Numbered from the stretch's first letter, positions 28,070 to 39,696 are shown. The stretch is DNA of 64,000 nt from Rhabditoides inermis (GCA_963966185.1 CAWZYM010000249.1:174501-238500), one strand, 5' to 3'. Numbers and translations are program-made. Notes: a model not told the origin generated them from the sequence alone.

Positions 28070-29401
28070 CTGGCCTACCTGCAGCCACCTTCCTCCACTA
28101 TAGTCTCCTCCTGTGGTTGCACCGACACGGACACTTTCTGAATGGATGAGTGTTGACAACGATTGCGAGCGGTTCAGTGGTCTCTTTTCGCACCTTCCTT
28201 CCATTTGTCGGTGTCGCTTTCCTCCGTGGCGGGTCGCTCAACGACAACGACAGCGGGATCTTGTTCGTGCACTGTAAGAGCTACGTCATGAAACCACGAA
28301 CAAAGCGATCCTTCAGTATACGAGCAATCGTGGAAGAAAAACAGGGGGAATGTTCACAGTTAAGAAAAGGGGTGAATGTTCACAGTAAAGGGTGAATGTT
28401 CACACAGAAAAAAGGGTGAATGTTCACAAAAAAGGGTGAATGTTCACAAAAGGTGGGTACGACGTACCCACCTTCTTTTCGCTGCACTTCTCGGACGTGT
28501 CTTTCGTTGAGTTCTTTGTCTTCTCTCTCTTCTCATAGTCTGCTCGATGTCGACTGCAGTTATGCGCGTGCTCTATGTGGAAGTCGATCAGCTGAAACAT
28601 GAGAACTCAGAACTCATGGTACATTTTCTATATATTTATGCTTTTTGCCATGCTTTTGCAAAACGTTCAAACTGATGGCCAACCGATAACTTATAGGAAT
28701 AAGTGTATCTTTGCAAACCTGGTTTCTGAAGTTTTCATTTCTCTTTCGCGCCTCCTTGGGCGATTCGCCAGAAAAGTAGACGATAGGATACACCTACAAA
28801 CATGCATATTATCGTGTGACCGGGTTGGCCAAGTGGATAGCGTCACAACTTGCTAGTGAATGGTCGCTGGTTCGATTCCCCTCGCGGGCAATTGTTCTAC
28901 CGAATTCCACTACCTCCCGGTGGGCCGCGTAAACCCACTCTCACCCTCTGAGAGCCCTACCATCGGCTGCGGCAGTCTTTCAAGATCTTCTACCACGCCT
29001 CGCATCCGGAATCAGGCTGATAAACAAACAAACAAAACATATTATCGTAAGTTTAGACACTGGAGTGTTTACTATACAAGAACAGCCGCAGATGTCGGGT
29101 AAGAAACGATAACAAACAACATCACCTGCAGATAGAAGGTGAATACGGGAGTCTTACCAGCTGGTGAATTGGCTGCGGTCTCCGGACGAAACACGTGGGG
29201 TCTATTCGGTCAGCGATGGGCAGTGGATAGAGTCTGGCGGTGAGTGGAGACAGGCGGGCGAGGTCCATGGGAAATGGATTCTGGACAGACTGGAAAAAAC
29301 AATACTTGTTGTGTCTACGTAGATACAACTTATCACAGAAAACAAACCAATTGTTGAGGTGGAGCAGCACTGGGAGCGAGGTAGACGGGGTGAATGGACA
29401 T
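13132..29401 (-). CDS. RIPOR/FAM65 family protein (Rho-interacting polarity regulator)
   Basis: Cytoplasmic regulator that in vertebrates binds Rho GTPases and controls polarity, adhesion and migration. Long form: 1339 aa, 37 exons, phases consistent throughout. Exons (descending): 29401-29348, 29280-29158, 28793-28719, 28591-28472, 28271-28194, 28137-28079, 27999-27859, 26457-26400, 26343-26244, 25127-25027, 24925-24839, 24638-24537, 23410-23322, 23076-22951, 22885-22814, 22484-22388, 19543-19458, 19160-19070, 18590-18491, 16905-16792, 16697-16600, 16548-16477, 16399-16254, 16181-16002, 15954-15838, 15753-15631, 15558-15369, 15234-15137, 15003-14892, 14796-14694, 14635-14556, 14434-14305, 14224-14106, 14025-13842, 13726-13574, 13472-13348, 13248-13132. 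Seen: a low-complexity N-terminus unlike known family members (1-217); a coiled coil at about 510-586; the family core at about 587-730 ([44 protein letters not shown]), C2-like; a serine-rich middle; a C-terminal helical-repeat region at about 1040-1339 ending [19 protein letters not shown]. Family identity rests on the core and the C-terminus. That exons 1-7 belong to it is inferred from phase. Confidence 0.85.
17505..17560. repeat. CT tract in the 1.6 kb intron of the RIPOR-like gene
   Basis: CT-rich tract in the intron between exons 19 and 20 (16906-18490). The same intron carries a GA tract at about 18178-18224. No exon is seen in between; frames there are artefacts of the tracts. Confidence 0.8.
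19544..22387 (-). other. Largest intron (2.8 kb) of the RIPOR-like gene
   Basis: No supported exon lies between exons 16 and 17. The intron holds GA or CT tracts at about 20066-20101, 20775-20815 and 21262-21313. A frame at 21754-22155 was examined and dropped for lack of usable splice sites. Confidence 0.5.
26526..26545 (-). CDS. Alternative first coding exon of the RIPOR-like gene
   Basis: ATG at 26545 opens a 20-base exon (MPLRRT plus two bases) with a gtgagt donor. It joins the exon at 26457 in phase, reading MPLRRTYCGNLDTG. The upstream exon ending at 27859 also ends in phase 2 and joins the same acceptor, giving [13 protein letters not shown]. The shorter product would be 1129 aa and lack the first 217 residues of the long form. 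An internal promoter between 26.55 and 27.86 kb is implied. Confidence 0.6.
26546..27858 (-). promoter_or_regulatory. Candidate internal promoter region
   Basis: This 1.3 kb stretch separates the exon ending at 27859 from the alternative first exon at 26545. It holds a CT tract at 26734-26770 and CpG-rich DNA at about 27470-27760. No core promoter motif stands out. The call rests on the alternative first exon, not on a recognised site. Confidence 0.35.
28345..28451. repeat. Minisatellite of five gaatgttcaca words
   Basis: Five copies of gaatgttcaca start near 28348, 28374, 28394, 28418 and 28438, mostly inside the longer unit agggtgaatgttcaca. The array lies in the fourth intron of the long RIPOR-like form, starting 20 bases after the 5' splice site of exon 4. 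Each unit contains GAAnnTTC, the two-unit core of a heat-shock element. Confidence 0.85.
28815..29039 (+). mobile_element. tRNA-derived SINE
   Basis: A tRNA-like head carries an A box (ttggccaagtggatag, 28825-28840) and a B box (ggttcgattccc, 28869-28880), the two internal RNA polymerase III promoter elements. A body of about 140 bases follows, and the element ends in an AAAC repeat (29021-29038). The T arm does not pair properly, so it is not a working tRNA. It sits in the second intron of the long RIPOR-like form, in the opposite orientation. Confidence 0.75.
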
Positions 29402-30938
29402 GGCGACAAAGCTGAGTTTCCAACCAGTCAGTTGCACACGCAACAGTCAGAGTCTGTTCCACACCAGGTTACTGCGTTGATGTTGAAGCGGTGAATTGGC
29501 GTCGTCTCTGGCCAACGAAGCTTATCATAACACGATTGCCAAGGTGTGAGCGGCAGCGACTGTCGGCAACAAACAACGTGAACATTACGACGCAGAACAT
29601 ACTACTACATAGTGACAGGCAATCAATCGAGAAATGGTCAATTCGAGAATAAGTCGTCTTGTCTCGTGAACACCGGCAAAACACGCGCTCTCCGAACAAT
29701 CACAATTCGAGAAGTGAAAAAGGCTGGGGAGACATAATTGCGCAACGCGAGAATGCGATGGAATATGATAACGACAAACAAACCGGAACGGTAACAGCTT
29801 AACGACATGAACCATGTGAACTGAACACAATTAACAGATGTACGCGCCAAAAAAGTAAAAGATAATTAAACGCAATTTGCATATCTGTGGTGAATGTGAA
29901 TGGTGGTCTGGTCGCCGGCTAATGTGTCAGCTTGTGAGGACACTCGAACCGTGCGCATTGTGCATACAAACAGTCACAACACGCACCCTTGGAGAGCGTG
30001 TGTGGGTGGGAGACCGTGATATATCTCTGAGGGGACTAATTCATAGCTTTGCAAAATGCGTGGATTCAACTTGCGCAAGCATACATGCGACTGCCTTGAA
30101 CGAGGATTATGTGCTGCCGATTATGATCCGCCGTTGTTTCAAAGAAGATTTCCCATTTTCCATCTTTCACGCTCACTCACTCAGTAAATCTAATCGCACA
30201 ACTAGCATCTAGACAGGAAGCAAGCAATTTTCTATCGTTCCTGAACATTATGATTGTGCGAAAACATTGGCTCTGCCAAACGATTCAACAAGAAATGGCG
30301 TATTTAAAGATCAAAGGCAAGCCGGTGAAAGATGTGTAGATTGGATTAGGTACTTCCGGGGGCGCTTTTCCTCCGGCCCTCCTCTCACGCATTCACTCAG
30401 CGCCACTCTCAATTTTGGTACTCAAGAGTGTGGTACTGACTTTTCGTGTTCTCGGATTTTGGAGTGGAAACAAAGTGAGGCAAAACAGCGCCGCCGTGCG
30501 CCGCCCGCGAGAGAGCAGGCGCGATCGAGAGAGCGCAGGCATGTCTACACACTTCTTTTTTCTGCCATGTCGTGCATGACTTCAAATATAAATTTGTAGT
30601 GTTCATAATATATAATATGATGCATAAGTTATGTAGTACACACTTATGAGCATTATATTCTGAATGGGAATTGGGAAAAACTGCTATGTTATGAACAATT
30701 TTTTATCACACTTCATGACAAGATTTTTATTTATCACATTATTCACTATCAGAAAAGAACGAATCACTACTCATCGGACTGCATTATCATGAATTGAGAT
30801 TGAGGGTGAATGACTCGCACTAGAACTAGAATGGAGATCGAACTCGACAAAAGTATACCGGTAGTAAGTGTGACAGATATGCATTCTGGACAAACGTTAA
30901 ACAGTTCGAGGAACGTTGTCAAAACATTGAAGAGGTAA
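29402..30938. other. Intergenic region
   Basis: Upstream side of the long RIPOR-like form and downstream side of the Sre-like gene, both on the minus strand. I see no gene, RNA gene or clear repeat in it. Confidence 0.45.
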
Positions 30939-32940
30939 TCACGCACTCTCCAGCAGCTTCTCTGAAATTATTGAATAACACAACATAGAATAGATTAAAT
31001 AGAAACAAAATTGACGTACCATTTTTGTGGAACCAGGATTGGACCATTTGCTGCGACCTTCTCTTGATAACAGAATCGTTGTAGAGAAATTGCAAGCCAT
31101 ATACGACAGCGAAAATAGGGAAAATACAAGCACCAAGCTCCTGAAAAAAGAGTGTCAATCTCTCTCTTTCTCTTTCTCTGCGCTCTTCTCCCCTTCTCTC
31201 TCTCTCATTCTCTCTCTCTCTCCCTCTCTCTCACCGTCTGCGCTCTGGTCAGGACAGTTCCATTCCTCATTTTGTGTGCGTTGAATGCGTCCCATAGAAA
31301 CATGGAGAAGAAGCACACACCGAGAACCATGTGAAGAGGCTGAACGGCGATAAATGACTAGATTCTGTTCACACGTCTATTCAACCTTTGACCCCCCCCC
31401 TCTTCGGTGGAGAGACGCATTCGAAATCCTTTCACTGATTGCATATTTACATGCAACATGCAAGTCCTTTTCCAGTATTCTTGAGCAAGTCTCACATAAA
31501 CCTTCGCATGTTTTTTTGTATCAACTGTCAAGCAATGAGCAATGTTCGTATTAGACGAATGTTGTTTTTCTCGGATCTCGGTACGGCACCCGTTTTGCAG
31601 CATGGTGGTTTTTCAATCATGTTGTTGCACTAACCGTTCACGCAAGTTTACTTTTTTGTGAAAAGTTTGAGTGTGTTCATACCTGTAGTAGCCGGCACGT
31701 CTTGATGTTCTCGGATATCTGGAACCGTGTCGAGATGGTTCTGTAGTGATGCTTCACGTAGTCGTCGTTTCGATCCCGGTTCATCTGAACACGCTTATTT
31801 TTGAACACATGGGAACGTTAAAATTTCTACCATGTACCATGTTCGCACTCGCTCTGGAAAACAGAGCATGCCGAGGATTTATTCGCCACACATTTTCAAT
31901 TATTTGTTTTTTCTCTCACTGCCTATGTTTTTCTTCGTTTTTGTTTCAAGGAATTCGCCATAATTCGCGGTCATGCGTGCATTTGAAAATTGTGTGTCGT
32001 GCCAGTCTCTTTGCTTCTCTTTCTATCTCTCTCTATCTATGTATCTCTTTTTCCCTCACCCTTGTGAGCAGGAAGAAAACTCCGGCGAAGATGAACATCG
32101 AAAAGCCAGATATGAGAGGGCACACGTGCCTCCCGAACACCGCACTCCACGTGGGCGGGGCCGGAGTAGGCGTGGTCTCAGGAGACAGAAATCCGCCGAG
32201 CCACAGAAATATCATAAACGGCAACCACTGAAACAAGTTTACTGTAACTGTGAACGCGTCGACTACAATCTAAAAATCAGGTGAAAAAAACCGACTACAG
32301 TTTTTTTCTAGCGTTCTCAAGAGACGTGACTAAAGTTCAGTTTTGTACAGTCATTTCCTAGTAACCGACCTTTACCATAGTTGTTTTTTTGCTACTTCTC
32401 AGAATACAAGACTAATCAGTCATGTATTCACTCATTTTTCACGCTGTTCAAATACCAGTACGCGGAAATGTCACACTACGTCGTAGGAGCATGTAGAATC
32501 ACTGTTTCTTATATATACGTCAAGCACAAGATTCATCAGTTTCGAACTAAGCATCTTTAGCTCAAGGTTTTTACGGTAGTGAGATGATTTGTCCTCAACT
32601 TCTACAGTACACTGAAGGTGGTGTATTTTCTGGTTTTCGAAGATTGAACAGGAATGTGAATTTTTTTTTAAAGTTGCATTTCCGTCAATTTATTGACTCG
32701 AAAAAGAGAGAAACTGATTTGCGAGTCGACTATAACGTGTCTCGTTAATAATACATAAAGCAAGTGAAATTCGCACGGACATTCCATGTACTCATTCCAC
32801 GTCTACTCTACTCGTTTGTCACATTTCTTGAACGATTACGATGTTATGGGAAATAGGACAAGAAAGAGAGGAAAACATCAAGCAAGAGAGAGAAAGAGAG
32901 GGAGAAACAAGAAACAAAGAGACAAAGAGAGAGAGGGAGA

Positions 32941-32998
<58 letters not shown>

Positions 32999-34281
32999 GA
33001 GAGACGCACCACAACTCCAGCCATCTTGATGAGTGCCGGCTTGGCGGACAGCGTCTCGTAGTGGATGTAGTTGATCGTGGCGTAGAAGCGCTGAAGCATC
33101 GTTTTGTTCAAACAAAACAGAAAAGAGCGTGAATCGGTGTCTAATAACCAGAGAGGCGCCTACCTCTGTAGCCGCTCCCATGGAGAATGCAGCGAGTAGA
33201 AGGGCGATGGGCGCGGGAAACGGAGTCACAGCACTCGTCTGCAATGTTCGTATGTGCAAACACACAGTTGACTACTCAGTTGTTCTGATCACATATCACT
33301 ACTCCATCTGTCAACTCTCACTTCTCTTTCTTTCGCATGGCTTCTCTGCATGCACCTGGCGTGTGTCAGAGTCACATGCCTGTTGCGTCACGTACAGCCA
33401 AACATACCCGCCGACAAAACGGTGGGAACACGAATACAATCCAAACTAGGAAACTGTAACACGCGACTAGAACGTCACGAATTGTTGTAGTCAACCTTGA
33501 TTGTTAATATGTGACGCATTACTGTAGTAAACTCAATTCAACCAAGAAGAGAGAGCGAGAGAACGAGAGAGAATAGTGTCAACGCGGAAGTGGTGGGTAC
33601 GTACCATTGCGGTGCGGTCTGTGATGGCGTTGAGAGTGGCGCACAGTTCGATTGCCGTGGCGAGCAGGATACATGCGACGGAGTTGATGGCGAACGCCCT
33701 CAGATGGTCGTGGAACGCCTGGTAGCGACGCAGCGTCTCCAGAAGAATCCTGCACACATGCTTGCTTATACCGTACTACTACCTTTCTTTCCACGCATGA
33801 GTATAATTTTTGTTCGCAATCAGTATGAAATGTTTGCCTTTGAAACTTTTTTTAATGTTGCGCACCTTCGGCGACACAATGCATAACTAATCCTTTGCAA
33901 ATCCGCCATTGAAAGGTGCCTAATCCTATGAATACGGATCAGAAGTTAGCATTTGCCAAAGACCGAGTGCATGGAAGCGATGTCCTGATCTACAGTACCA
34001 CCTGTTTCTTCTACAATTGTTTGTACTATTTAATTGTTGTTTGCGTCATCTGCTCAACCCACAAGTGATAAACGCAACTGTGCATTGAGTTGTGCTATGG
34101 TTTCTTCATTTACTGTAGAGAATGTGAAGGGAAGTACTGACCCGTTGACGAGGAGAGAGAGGATGCAGAGTGCAGCTGCGAGGGCGAGCACGCCGGCCTC
34201 TCGGAGTCGGTCGGCGGCCGACGGAAGCGGGTCCTGCCACACCGACGGGGGCACAGCCAGCGACGCACGCATCCTGTACAT
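30939..34281 (-). CDS. Seven-transmembrane chemoreceptor, Sre/Sra-superfamily-like
   Basis: Predicted chemosensory G-protein-coupled receptor, 319 aa. Coding exons (descending): 34281-34142, 33749-33605, 33238-33164, 33090-33010, 32227-32060, 31784-31683, 31339-31235, 31140-31020, 30961-30939; all phases agree. Seen: a first segment around GVLALAAALCILSLLVNG; HDHLRAFAINSVACILL as segment two; ATERFYATINYIHYE, matching the E-R-x-A...YE signature at the end of segment three in Sra, Srab and Sre proteins; WLPFMIFLWLGGF and SGFSMFIFAGVFFLL as further segments; RTISTRFQISENIKTCRLLQ, the RFQ.xEN motif between segments five and six; and FPIFAVVYGLQFLYN as segment seven. The start at 34281 was chosen because an in-frame stop lies upstream. 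Another ATG at about 34362 is in a different frame. Superfamily is fairly secure, subfamily is not. Confidence 0.8.
32915..33003. repeat. GA tract at a 5' splice site of the Sre-like gene
   Basis: Reads CT on the sense strand and begins six bases into the intron that follows the exon at 33090-33010 (donor gtgcgt). It is broken by a few GGGA and AAAG units. Confidence 0.85.
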
Positions 34282-35066
34282 GCTTGTAGGTGAACGAGTG
34301 CCGACTGGGCCCTAGTGGGCGGTTCCACTGGGCGCTCATCTCGAGCGTGGGAAGGCGGCGAATGGCGCGTTGCCATGGGGGAGAACAAGAAACAAGAAGT
34401 ACACTTTTTAGTCCATGCATTCCAACAAGAACAACGTTCTCGTTCAAGTAGCGGCTAGAGTGGATTCTCAGCCCTCATCAGTTTAGTTTCCGGTGTACTG
34501 TTCTGGTTCCTCAAAATGGTTCTAGTTCCACAAACCTCGACCCAGTTTACTTTCCCAACTGCAGTCGTTTTGTGGACAAACCGATTTTGAAAGAAGAATC
34601 GGGGACAACAGTCAGATGTGCTCGACAGGATCAGATTGTGCGCGCTCTAATCGTAATGAAATGTTTTGAGCGAAATTGAGCAAAAGTGGTAGTCGACAAA
34701 AATCAACAAAAAATACGTGAAGCTTAAATTACCAGCTGAAGCAGCCCGTGGTTGAACCAAATTTTTGTCAAGCAGAATCGGGTAATGTTTGTAGAAGATC
34801 TATTTGACCTATCAAAATTTAGCTTCCTCTAAAAAAAATTGATTGGCCTTTGCGACATATCAATCAAAAGTGTGGTTTTTTTCCTGATCCTCTGGCACTC
34901 TGTTATTTCCGGAAGATTTTCTTTAGCCCATCATCATTACATCATTCCAATGTTTCAAAGGGTAAACATGCATTCTGAAAATTGAAGGGTCAAAACAGCT
35001 ATTTCGAGGAATTCTCTCTAGCCACCTTTTCGAGCAGATATAAGACGTGTATTCTTGTTCCAGAGA

Positions 35067-35128
<62 letters not shown>

Positions 35129-35693
35129 TAGATACGAGAGAGACGAGAGACGAGAGAGATACGAGAGAGAGACGAGAGAGACGAGAGACGAAAGAAAGAG
35201 AAAGAGCATAACATGAACGGGAAATGACCGATGGAAAGTAAAAGGTACAGTGATTCGAGTTGCCTGCGTCACAGCGAATGCAATTACACGCGATTGAGAA
35301 AGGCTAATGTACTTGGTATATCAGTAATAGTTTGACTTCTCCCACCAACCTACTCTTCACTAGAAGTAGAGTACACGAGCAAATCAGAATATGACGATGT
35401 GAGGACAGTTAAGGAGGAAGACCGTCGACGATTGCACTACGGGTTTCAGACGACATCACAGAAGACGCAGTGGCAGAGCGTCAGACACACACACCACGAG
35501 AGAGTGTGCAGTAGTGAGATAGTCAGACTCGGAAGTATGAGAGAGAGAGGCACGTGCGGCGTATTGATTCGCGGGATGAAAGGAGGGGCGGGGCGATAAA
35601 GGAGGAAATGCTAGAATAGCTTGATTAAGGAGAGACAACGGGAAAACGAGAGCGCGCAGACAGGTAGCTTGTTTTGACGGACGGATTATACTC
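34282..35693. other. Intergenic region upstream of the Sre-like gene
   Basis: No gene is supported. A GA tract of about 57 bases (35067-35124) runs into GATA units and then into GACGAGA-type units up to about 35190. The rest is unremarkable. Confidence 0.5.
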
Positions 35694-36538
35694 ACAAGCA
35701 AATGGCATCAGGTCACCCCCCCACAACTCGCTATGTTTTGATGGCATCTTGTAGGCATGCCCCATACCAAGCCCTAGCCAAAATAAAAAAAAATCTCGAA
35801 GAGTACCGGAAGTGCCCTAATTAAGCATCGGAAGTTTACATGCATTCTCGTGCGCGATAGGTCATTGCGCATGCCATCTCGAAATTCGGACAGTGTAAGA
35901 ACGGTTCAGCGGCCTAGTGGCTAGTGAGCTAACTCATAAGTAGTGATGACCAAGGTTCGGTCCCGGTCGGTGCAAAACGCTTTGTCAAATTTGAAACACT
36001 TTTTTTAATGAAAAAACACAAGTATTGGATCAAATACAAATAAATTTTTTCAAAAATTATTCGAGTTATTCAAAGGCTCTCGTGTGTTTTATTTTGAAAA
36101 TCGATGACAGAATGTCTTATTCTTCCGCTCCGCAGTCCATTCATACTCTAATAGTGCAAGTAAGAATAAAAAAAAACTAGTTGAAGATCAAAGTTTATTC
36201 ATTTTTCATTTATCATGTGAGGACTTGTGCAAAAATGTGTTTCAAAATCGACAAAACGTTTTGCACCAACGGGGACCGTACCTTGTTCACCACTACTTTT
36301 GAGTTAGCTCACTAGCCACTAGGACGCGGAACCGTTGTTTCACTGTTCTCATTTCGAGATGGCATGCGCAATGACCTATCGCGCACGAGAATGCATGTAA
36401 ACTTCCGGTGCTTAATTAGGGCACTTCCGGTACTCTTCGAGATTTTTAATTTCGGCTAGGGCTTTGTATGGGGCATGCCTACAAGATTCCATCAAAACAT
36501 AGCGAGTTGTGGGGGGTGACCTGATGCCATTTGCTTGT
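35694..36538. mobile_element. Palindromic element with tRNA-like boxes in each arm
   Basis: The arm at 35694-35999 (starting acaagcaaatggcatcagg) returns in reverse complement at 36237-36538, with a loop of about 237 bases. Each arm contains an A-box-like word (ggcctagtggctag, 35911-35924; inverted at 36311-36324) and a B-box-like word (ggttcggtccc, 35954-35964; inverted at 36271-36282). These look like two tRNA-derived units facing each other inside one foldback element. No coding capacity is seen. Confidence 0.75.
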
Positions 36539-37686
36539 CAGGAAGACACGAATCGAAAATAATGAACTCGGTAACTGATGACAATGTGGACATAACGATG
36601 CAATCGAGAACGAATTTCACAGACACATAATAGTACATTGCTTATGTATTATTTCTGTGATTTTACAACAAAACAGTTAATAATTATTTTAGTTAGTCTT
36701 TTTTGCGTGACAATATGATCATTTCATTCGTTCAAATGTAAGTTCAACAAAACAGATCATCATACACTCTTTATGCCAAGTTTTGATTACTCGTACCTGT
36801 TTCTGCTGTCGCGTTGTGTTACTTTTTGTTTGTTTGCTATCTGGCTTGTGCGAACAGTCATTCGTTTTCATCCCGCTCTTTGAGGGGTAGCAAGTTAAAG
36901 AGGGAAAAGCGGATAGGCTTCTGTTAGACTCTAATAATTGTACTTAGATTTGAAATAAACATTTTGTTCTGTTGCATTGTCCTGCGGAACCACACCTGGC
37001 TCAAAGGATTTAGAATGTAGAAATCTTGGAAATGCATTGTCTTAATTAAGTAAGTACCATTTTATCGCATTACAAGATCACATGATATCGCTTATACATA
37101 TGTTGCAATCGCATAACGTGAGTAAATATTGTGCGCTGCCGATGAGATCTTAGAGATAAGCGCATCAAATTTGTGTTATACAGCTTACAAATCATAGTGA
37201 TAGTAAACGATCACGAATACTTATCAGCCGTGTATAAAAAGCGGTGTACCGTCATTTCTGATCATCACACTTAATGAACCCCTGCCACTTTTTTTTCAAT
37301 TTTTTGACGTTCATTCTTTCTGTTATAGCAAGCTATCTTGTGAAAGAAATGTGATTCTCACGTGATAGAAGGTTGAAACACTGGCACTCGATCCACGAGA
37401 TCGGGTTTTATTTATACACTTTGGAAACTTTGCGGCGCGTTCTGCTCACTTTTAGCTCATATTTTTCACAAGAAAAATGATCTTGTTTTGGTCTTCTGTT
37501 ACATGTGACATGGCAGTTCCTGTTTATACCAAAATTTCAGAGTGGTACATACATATGTCGCTTTTACGCAGAATGCTAAGTGATACTGTCTATCTATTGA
37601 CTCTCTGATGTGATGCCTACTCGGACTTTTTGCTTTTCACATATGATACTAATACTGCCTCTCTCTCGTAACCTATATGTATTTCG

Positions 37687-37731
37687 ACTTACTTGCTAGC
37701 AACACATATATTGTGTTGCAAGCAAGTAAGT
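37687..37731. repeat. Near-perfect 45-base hairpin
   Basis: Two 20-base arms (acttacttgctagcaacaca and its complement with one mismatch) flank tatat. Function unknown; it could be a cruciform or the relic of a short transposon. Confidence 0.85.
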
Positions 37732-39348
37732 TTGTATTTAGGATACATTTACGTGGTATTTGATCACGCTTTGATTCACAAGTTGAAAAAATGTCAATGA
37801 ACTTGGTAAGAAAATCGTCTGGTCTTTGAAAGTCTCTTTTCACCTATACCCCTTTTTCCCCGATGCGCGCTCTTTTTCTCTCTTTTTTTCTGCATCACAC
37901 TTGGTGTGCATGTACGTTTTATACACTCTGGCAAACGCTTTACAAAGTCTACATGTTCTCTGATAGTAAGTATAATTTAGAAATCTATCACGGATTGTTT
38001 TGTGTGTTCCAAATAAAAAAAAATGCCATAGCGTCCGCATGTTGCGACGCTAGCTGAAGTTGAACAAAAAAAAATCGGAAGCGTTATACAGAACATTGTA
38101 GTTCGCTAGTATAAGTCATGGTGTCACAAGTCAAAACCTGAGTTGTTTCACAGGGTAACGCCCGGGAAAAAAACTTTACTTCCTCTTCGAAGATCGTTTT
38201 TGTGGGATTGGATAGCCGACAATTTTCATTAGACGGAGAAGCATCGAGAAAAAAACTGCAATCGGTCTTCAGTTAGTGTAGTTTGTAGTTGTCAACAATG
38301 ATTTGCCATTCTCGAACAATACTTTATTTATCCAGTCAGTGATACAACGCGTCACGTACGCTTCTCATATGACTCTCATCTTAGATCCTCTGCGTCTCAA
38401 ACTCTTTAACAGAAATCGACGTGTCTTCTCTGATCCCATACACGGATTACCTAGAGATTACCTCCTCTTGAAATTAACGATCTCTGATGTGTTACAACCA
38501 CTGAACTACAATATTTAATAAGAGTGAGGTGAGCGGACTAAACTGCAATATTCGATAGACTGACAGATTTTATGGCTTCATGCCTTCATCCCGGAAATAG
38601 TTGGGCATATGCACTTCGCGATTGTAACAGTTTCACAACTGTAACAATTCGCGGCCGTTCGGCGTTTCACCGTAGTTGTCGTAAAATTGGCTTTGTCTTG
38701 ATATCAACTTTGCTCTTAACTACTTATACTAATACCATTCATTGTTCTTCATTTTCTGACGTATCGCAGACAAACCACACAATATAATGCATAAGCGTTA
38801 GTTTTTTATCGTGTTGCCATTTTTTGCCTACAAACGCTCAGCTCAGTATCTATTGTCAAATATGTGTTGTGTTCAAAATATATTTACTCTTCTCTTCATA
38901 TACAAAATAACTCGGTATTTCTCACTACGAAACACACAACTTCGCGAAGCGTTTTTCATCACTTCATGTATCTTCAATTTTTGCATATATTTCATTGATG
39001 AAAGGTGATTATATTTTCACATCTTCTCACCTAGAAGTCGTAATTTACACACGAAAATAAGAGTGATACGTTCTATTCACATTCTGCTCTGTTAGACTGC
39101 TCGGCTAAGTGAGCATTTAATTGGTGCTTTGTTGAACAGAGTTCTTGCGATAGAGATAGAACTCAAGTCGTTTTCTTTTTTTCTTTTTCACCCATCTGTT
39201 TACACTGTTGCATTTTCTTCTAGTTTGAGTTTTAACTGTTATCTTCAATTCACATTTATGTGGTTATGCCACTCTTCATAATCACATGTACATTTATGAC
39301 CAGTCTCTGAACTCCCGAACAGTCTGCGGCTTGCGCACACATGTTATC

Positions 39349-39696
39349 AAAGGAACAGTGGCGACTTATTTCTGCCACAACTCGCCACAATTCCTCATTT
39401 TCACACGAGCAAAACATTTGGCAGTAACCCGCGAAGCTCGGGGGCCACAACGCAGCGCACATGCACAGAGCCAAGAAGCAAGTGAGAGGGCGTCGTTCAT
39501 TTGCGCTTATGTCTCCGACCCGAACGTGCAGTATTGAAGCGTTGGCGGGTAATTCAAATTTTCGTCTGCATCCGTGGCAGTGGCAGATTCGAAAGTAACG
39601 CAGAATCGACGTTCTTTCACGAAAATTGCAAATGTGTTAGGTTGTTATACTTTTTAATAATACTCCGACTCAAAAATAAGTCGCCACTGTTCCTTT
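39349..39696. mobile_element. Short inverted-repeat element (MITE)
   Basis: The termini aaaggaacagtggcgactta and its exact complement (end at 39696) define a 348-base element with 23-base inverted ends. The CAGTGGCGACTTATTT-type end resembles Tc1/mariner-derived elements. It has no transposase frame. Confidence 0.7.

Noticed and set aside
28818..28890. Possible tRNA gene
   Set aside because: A and B boxes are good, but the T arm and acceptor do not pair, and a body with an AAAC tail follows; it fits a SINE better.
34106..34447. Earlier start for the Sre-like gene (MSAQWNRPLGPSRHSF)
   Set aside because: That frame does not connect to the receptor frame without a splice, and no usable intron lies between; an in-frame stop precedes the chosen ATG.
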